Assembly: GCA_016800925.1 (NCBI GenBank) | Contig: JABCPU010000728.1 | Span: 1-28,372 of the forward strand | DNA from: Suillus spraguei | Lineage: Eukaryota > Basidiomycota > Agaricomycetes > Boletales > Suillaceae | Direction: 5' to 3' | Length of the DNA stretch: 28,372 nucleotides | Shown: positions 23,641 through 28,372 of the stretch, piece by piece | How positions within the stretch are numbered: the first letter of the stretch is position 1 | How the letters are laid out: every line of letters starts with the position of its first letter | Notes under the pieces: generated by a model | Seen by the model: only the letters and a program-made list of their open reading frames with translations | The model's database searches: none | Told to the model about the DNA's origin: nothing | Program-made: the position numbers and the translations under genes

Positions 23641-25570
23641 CGAGTGTCCAAGCTATATATATCAGTTGATGATTCAAGAAGCCAAAATATCTGACACCGA
23701 CCGCAGTTTTGCTTCCTTTGATCCCATCAAGCTTGCTTCGAAATTTCTCAGAGAAGTACTTTATAGGCCAAGGCTCGACTCTCCAGTTCTGCCGCCAGAT
23801 ATCCGCCACTTGATCACATTGCGGCGGCAAGTCTGGTAACAGCACTCCGACTCAGTCTTTGCCAGCTGTGAATATCGTCACCATTTACTTTCCCAGGTAA
23901 CCATGAACACGTTACTCCAAAGGCTGCACACTCTTCCCTGCAATATGTTATGTGATTTCGGCAGGTTGTCATAAGCCAACCTATACCTCCAAATTTCTAT
24001 TAAAAGGTTCTGACTCATCGAGAACGCATGGGACACTCTGGCCCAGGGCAAGTTTATCATAGGCTGGGTGCGCCTGGGTAATTTAAAGTTCGTTATGCCC
24101 CTGTACTCGAATGTTATTAATTATGATGACGTCATAGCAGAGGCACTATCACACTGACCAAGTGACAGCGGGCGCAGGAAGAACGAAAGAGCCAGGCAAA
24201 GAGTGCCGATGGCATTACGGCAAGTGTAGGGTATGTGTGAAGGCAGAAGGAGATGTCGCGAACGGCGCATACTGGTAATGTATCACTCAGTGGTAACTAT
24301 ACAAGTGGGAGAAGAGAACTGGAGCAGCATATGTGCTACAAGCAGGTCGTTGATGATGCCATCAATAATTGCAAACTCCGTTACAATTTTTTCTTGGACC
24401 TCACAGTGGTAAATACAGTTTGTACGTCATTCGAAAGCGGTTGAGGATAACTTTCTGAAGAGTGTGCCCGAAAGCTGTGGCATAAAGCTTGGAGTTGCCA
24501 ACAGAATTAACGGTCCAGCTAGATCTGTCGAAAGGTGATACAAGGGTGGCTGTCATGGACCTGAGCACTGAGCACTGAGCGTTCAGGAGCTCCAGTACGA
24601 GGTATTTCGATGAACTACATTCAATGTCACAAAATGTTTCTCCGGCAGTCCAGAAGTGCGTCTACCAGTTGTGGTGCTGTCAATCGGTTGATCATCAACT
24701 AGGCTGGATCCGGGCGAGTCTGGTTGCTCGATCTAAGACAAGGATAGACAGGTCAGCCATCTAGAAAGTAAAAAATAAGTATATATATCTATATCGCTTA
24801 CAGATAATAATTCCCCAATGTCCCTAGCTAGACCTCTCCGTGAGCTAGATTTTCACAAAAAAAATCCACACCAAGACAACGGAGATTCGAAGTTGAGGCC
24901 TAGGACTAGGTCAGAGAGACAAGTACGTCACGTTGTCATCATTTCATTCCTCGCACACATTACATACTACTTGCTCTAACACTCGACGGAGAGTGAGTTC
25001 ATCAGTTGTTTAGGGCAGCCACGAGTGGTGCTAGTGCGGGATTGTACACCGCCAACTGCCATTTTGAGTCGAACCAAGCTTGTGAGAAAATGATTTGAAC
25101 CTGGCAACCAGTGGGATAACGAGGTCGTATACGGACTCGGTCTATAAATAATAAATTTATCGTGTAAAGCCCACAAATCTGGTCTTTACTGAAGGTTTTG
25201 TCCCTATCCTGGGCAACACCTTGATTATTGCCATATTCCTGCCCAGACCGGGGCTTGGCCCAGGCGTGGGAACGGACGTGTCTGGCATATCGGAATAAGT
25301 CATATAGCCCAGGCCGAACAGCAGATCTGTGGCAGACCTATGATAGAGCTTATACTAACATCTGAGTCACCTAAAATATATATCTGCACGTCGCCACTAA
25401 ACCTTCAATCACCGAAAACTTCACCTTTGAAGTGTAATACCAGTGGTGAGATTATGCCAATCAAAATGGTACAACACTTATATGCATTGCGGATAGGTAC
25501 AGTACCGGTATACACTAATAAATAAGTAATTCAATAGAATAAAGGCTGACACAGAAGGCACATTATGGAG
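23641..25570. other. Gene-poor stretch
   Basis: A minus-strand region at about 24060-23640 has open stretches (for example WPIKYFSEKFRSKLDGIKG, about 23765-23710) with a possible intron, but no model closes and no domain is recognised. It may be a gene relic. A full TGACGTCA palindrome (24127-24134) could bind a bZIP factor but has no obvious target. From 24140 to 25570 nothing else is supported apart from the short tandem repeat at 24561. Confidence 0.35.
24561..24580 (+). repeat. Short tandem repeat, CTGAGCA x ~2.9
   Basis: Almost three perfect copies of a 7-base unit. No coding context. Confidence 0.6.
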
Positions 25571-25996
25571 TCAGTCTGAAATGACAAGAGAATGGGGATA
25601 GAAGAGGGCAGCATGTTTGCAAAACTCGGCCCAGATGTCCCCCCTGATAGAGTCTTGTTCCTGTGTGATTATGACAATACTCGTATCACCCGACTGTTCT
25701 AACCACCGCTCGATGAATGCACCTCCCAAAGGGATACAGGGATTCCATTTTGGCCACATACCCTTTGGGAATAATGGATAAGCTGCAATGAAGGCAAGCC
25801 AAAATGCATCGCGTCCCCAAGTCCACAGTTGTGTCTTGGAATCGACATCAGCAACTAACCATCCTTCGATGTTCTTCAATAGCGCTGTCCATGGGTTCCC
25901 ATAAAAGTGATCGAAGTGTTGAAGTGGCAGGAATGGGATTTGGACGTCACCTAACTCATCTTGGTAGGTAGGAAAACTATTGCGACCTTTACTGCA

Positions 25997-26001
25997 CACA
26001 G
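25997..26001 (+). repeat. Target-site duplication, left (CACAG)
   Basis: Five bases directly before the LTR, identical to 26475-26479. Confidence 0.8.
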
Positions 26002-26474
26002 TGTTACGAACTGGGGTGGCGTCACCAGTGACAGTGATAAGACACAGCCGGTCTGCTGGGAGGTTTGACTACATTCAAAGGAGAACGAGCACTACCACTA
26101 GGAAGTGTTCTGCATAGGATCAAAGGTTCGATCGAAGAGTCGCAACTCTAAGATGATCAGTAGAATAGAGACTAAGGCTAAGGAGTGCTTAGACTTAGAG
26201 ATGATTCAGACGACTTAGGTTGGAGACCTAAGCGAAGGATATTCCAGGTAAAACCCAGTAAGATTAAAGTAAAGTATACAAGCATAATACAACATGCTTA
26301 AATAAGCCAATATGTGCGCACGGACCAAGAGAGACATGAGAATGTAAGTGCGTATCCAAAGAAGGAAGGCCACTATAGTACAGATGTGTTGAGCATATGA
26401 GTTGGAATTGCATTACATAATATACAAGATAGAGTCGAAAGAGAAAATGAATAGGGGCACGTACAATTGTAACA
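26002..26474. mobile_element. Solo LTR of an LTR retrotransposon (473 bp)
   Basis: Starts TGTTAC and ends GTAACA, the 5'-TG...CA-3' ends with 6-bp terminal inversion that LTRs carry. It is flanked by a perfect 5-bp direct repeat CACAG. There is no internal gag/pol sequence, so this is the solo product of LTR-LTR recombination. Superfamily (Copia or Gypsy) cannot be told from the LTR alone. It sits inside an open frame of the minus-strand gene 25571-26866. Confidence 0.85.
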
Positions 26475-26479
26475 CACAG
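26475..26479 (+). repeat. Target-site duplication, right (CACAG)
   Basis: Identical to 25997-26001; marks the insertion point. Confidence 0.8.
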
Positions 26480-26985
26480 ACTGTACTATATAAGCTTTAA
26501 AATATGTGGAGACTACAGACTCACATCACCATCTGAATGTGTTGATTCTCCAGCACTGGAGCATAGATCCATCATTACTGCCTCTACAACTGGTGAGGTA
26601 AAGGATGCATATTCTTCTGCAAAAGAAATGGAAATCTGAATAGGCTGTCATGTACACCAATAGTAAGAAACCAGTTCTGATGCTCGATGGCTACAACTAC
26701 TCATGACATTCTTTTCAATAATCTGCATTGGAAGTCTGCCTGAAAAACAGATTGTGAGGAGAACAGACTGTAATGGGCCTTGGTTGACATCCTGGAATTC
26801 AACATCGGGATAAACAGTTATTGTGTTGGTAAGTAGTCTGTTTGCAATTGATTGAGACTTGAACATTGAAGCATTGAGTGAAGGACACAAACATGCCAGA
26901 ACATGAGATCAAGAATCATGTGACCATACCTTCGCCGATCATTGATGCCAAAGACTTGAAGTCAAGCACAACTTATTGACGCAAC

Positions 26986-28372
26986 ATGATTCAGAACACT
27001 GATACTGTCGATGGCATTGGTGTGTATTTCTCCTGGTTATCTCATGTATTCACAATTTCTTTATGTACTGACTTGATGGTCACAGTTCTGAAATTCTGTG
27101 ATGATAATCAAAAGCAGGTCATATGCAAGGTGTGTCCTAAAAAAATGGCCATTATCATACAATGGAGCTGCAGCACATCAAGAAGCACACTATGCAAGCA
27201 ATACACATCCGCCACACTAAGTACCTCAGGCAGCGACTAACAAGGCTTACACATTCAGTCCAAGTCAGGACTGAGGCCTCACTGGATGAGAAAGATGCTG
27301 ACATGATGAACACGGAACCCTCACCTGCCACTAACGTCGATTTCTCCTTCGAGACTGATGAACCTTTCATGGAAGTTGATAGATCTGAGTCGGATGTGCT
27401 GCTTGCTGACATGCAGCCCAGTGTACCACTTCCTGCAGCACCTGTGCCAGACAATGGGGACCTCGACCTTAAATTAACGGACCTCTTGAAAAGCATAATA
27501 GGCCATTGGACTTTTGAGCTCGACAGAAAGTGTCCAGACTTATTTGCCAAGCTTCAAACAAGCCTCACTATGGGTGAAATCCCATTTTCAACACTGCTTT
27601 TGTGGTCTTCTACTAACGAGGAGCATGAGCTCTTTGACGATGCTGAACCTGATTTTGGAGTTGAATTGCCTGGTAAGTGTCTTGTTATTCATTCTGTGGG
27701 GCTACATATTTAATCATGCTACCAGATGTTATCCTCGACAAGGTGACCGTGAACTTTGAGACTGTTTTGGCGGATAATCCAACTTATCCATGGCCATCAA
27801 AAGCAGTAAGCTTCTCGTCCTGTCAGAGAGAACCAATGCTTACCTCCCATCAAGCATTTCATAACGTCACTTCTGTTCAGCTCTCCACACATCCCATTTT
27901 CTGACTCCCAGAAAAAAGCCGTACTCAACTGGGCCAAGGAGCTTGGTGCTGTTAATGTCCCCTCGGTAGGTATGATGAAGAAGTGCCATAGTTACCTGCA
28001 TGAGCTTGTTGGCAACCCAACTCAGAAGATGACATCTTGCGCTGGTGATATATTTTACATCAATAACATCACAGAAGCAATTGCCAAGGTACGTCTAGCA
28101 TGTCTTCCATGTCTGTGCAACAGTGACATTATATTTAGGATTATGCAAATCCGCTGACTCGTTTTGCAATGCACAATTACCCCGAAGACGGTGGCGAGGG
28201 GATGTCACAGGTCTTTAATGGCCAAAAAATGTTACTAGATCTTCCATCACCACCAGCAGCTTGAGTAGACAGAACTGTTTATTTTACAGATGAACTGTTA
28301 CAAGATTCCTCTGGAGATTACTTCATCCCGGAACACTTTTTTTATGCCTCTCTTCCTGCAGACATAGATGAT
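26986..28372 (+). pseudogene. Plavaka-like transposase, 5' part, damaged and cut by window end
   Basis: Exons: 26986-27019, 27086-27672, 27726-27805, 27855-28088, 28139 to the window end; introns 49-66 bp. Conserved blocks known to me from large basidiomycete DNA-transposon proteins (Plavaka type, CACTA-related; assigned from memory): FSDSQKKAVLNWAKELGA, the VGMMKKCHSYLHELVGNP region, GDIFYINNIT, then YANPLTRFAMHNYPEDGG and a DYFIPEHFFY-type block. Exon 2 begins with half of a C2H2 finger (CKVC); the matching HQEAH lies one frame away, after a run of seven A (27139-27145). The long frame from 27162 is offset again from the finger frame. An in-frame TGA stands at 28262-28264 between PPAA and VDRTVYFTDEL, where relatives read through; CGA to TGA is the simplest cause. 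The catalytic domain would lie beyond the window. Confidence 0.6.

Larger units (their letters stand above)
25571..26866 (-). pseudogene. Unidentified gene interrupted by a solo LTR
   Basis: A minus-strand frame begins at a possible ATG 26866. Proposed exons: 26866-26672, 26635-26530, then 26485 down through the LTR insertion to the stop at 25571. Removing the LTR and one target-site copy leaves one frame of about 245 codons; with the LTR present the frame shifts. The C-terminal part is rich in Trp, Phe and Pro (FDHFYGNPWTALLKNIEGW, PLFPKGMWPKWNP), looks like a real globular protein, and is not one I recognise. The two introns are short (36 and 44 bp) with weak donors (gtttct, gtgatg), so the upstream exons are tentative. 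It lies 120 bp from, and divergent to, the transposase at 26986, so it could be a second gene of that element or a host gene. Confidence 0.5.

Noticed and set aside
24127..24134. TGACGTCA palindrome as a regulatory site
   Set aside because: An 8-mer is expected by chance at some rate, and no supported gene starts nearby.

Overview
The window looks like nuclear DNA of a mushroom-forming basidiomycete (Agaricomycetes). The genes are cut by many 46-83 bp GT-AG introns, the proteins are of basidiomycete type (flavin-dependent phenol halogenase, SPA2-like polarity protein, small ricin-B-like lectins), and the transposon debris resembles Harbinger and Plavaka elements. I cannot name the genus. Gene models were spliced by eye. 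Each of the six main models closes in one frame from ATG to stop, which is strong internal support.

Layout. 1-2.3 kb: a decayed DNA transposon bounded by perfect 40-bp inverted repeats, with a Harbinger-like transposase remnant. 2.3-3.6 kb: no convincing gene. 3.7-5.8 kb (+): an intact ten-exon FAD-dependent halogenase behind a TATA box. 5.8-7.3 kb: a palindrome-rich non-coding repeat. 7.3-8.0 kb (-): a five-exon ricin-B-like lectin set between the arms of a ~206-bp inverted repeat. 8.7-10.0 kb: nothing recognisable. 10.0-11.6 kb (-): a Ser/Pro-rich conserved hypothetical protein. 11.9-13.9 kb (-): an eleven-exon group II PLP-dependent aromatic amino acid decarboxylase-like enzyme with Phe at the catalytic-loop Tyr position. 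15.7-17.8 kb (-): a ten-exon amidase-signature hydrolase. 19.0-22.1 kb (-): an eight-exon SPA2-like polarisome scaffold. 22.6-23.2 kb (-): a second lectin, paralogous to the first, with the same exon structure and a conserved promoter. 25.6-28.4 kb: an unidentified minus-strand gene broken by a solo LTR with a perfect 5-bp target duplication, divergent from a damaged Plavaka-like transposase that runs off the window.

How the genes may work together. Halogenase, decarboxylase-like enzyme and amidase lie within about 14 kb and could form a small accessory specialised-metabolism neighbourhood (a halogenated aromatic amine, aldehyde or amide), with the two lectins as possible defence proteins. 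This is inference. No backbone synthase is present, the genes are not in one orientation, and a housekeeping gene (SPA2) sits beside them.
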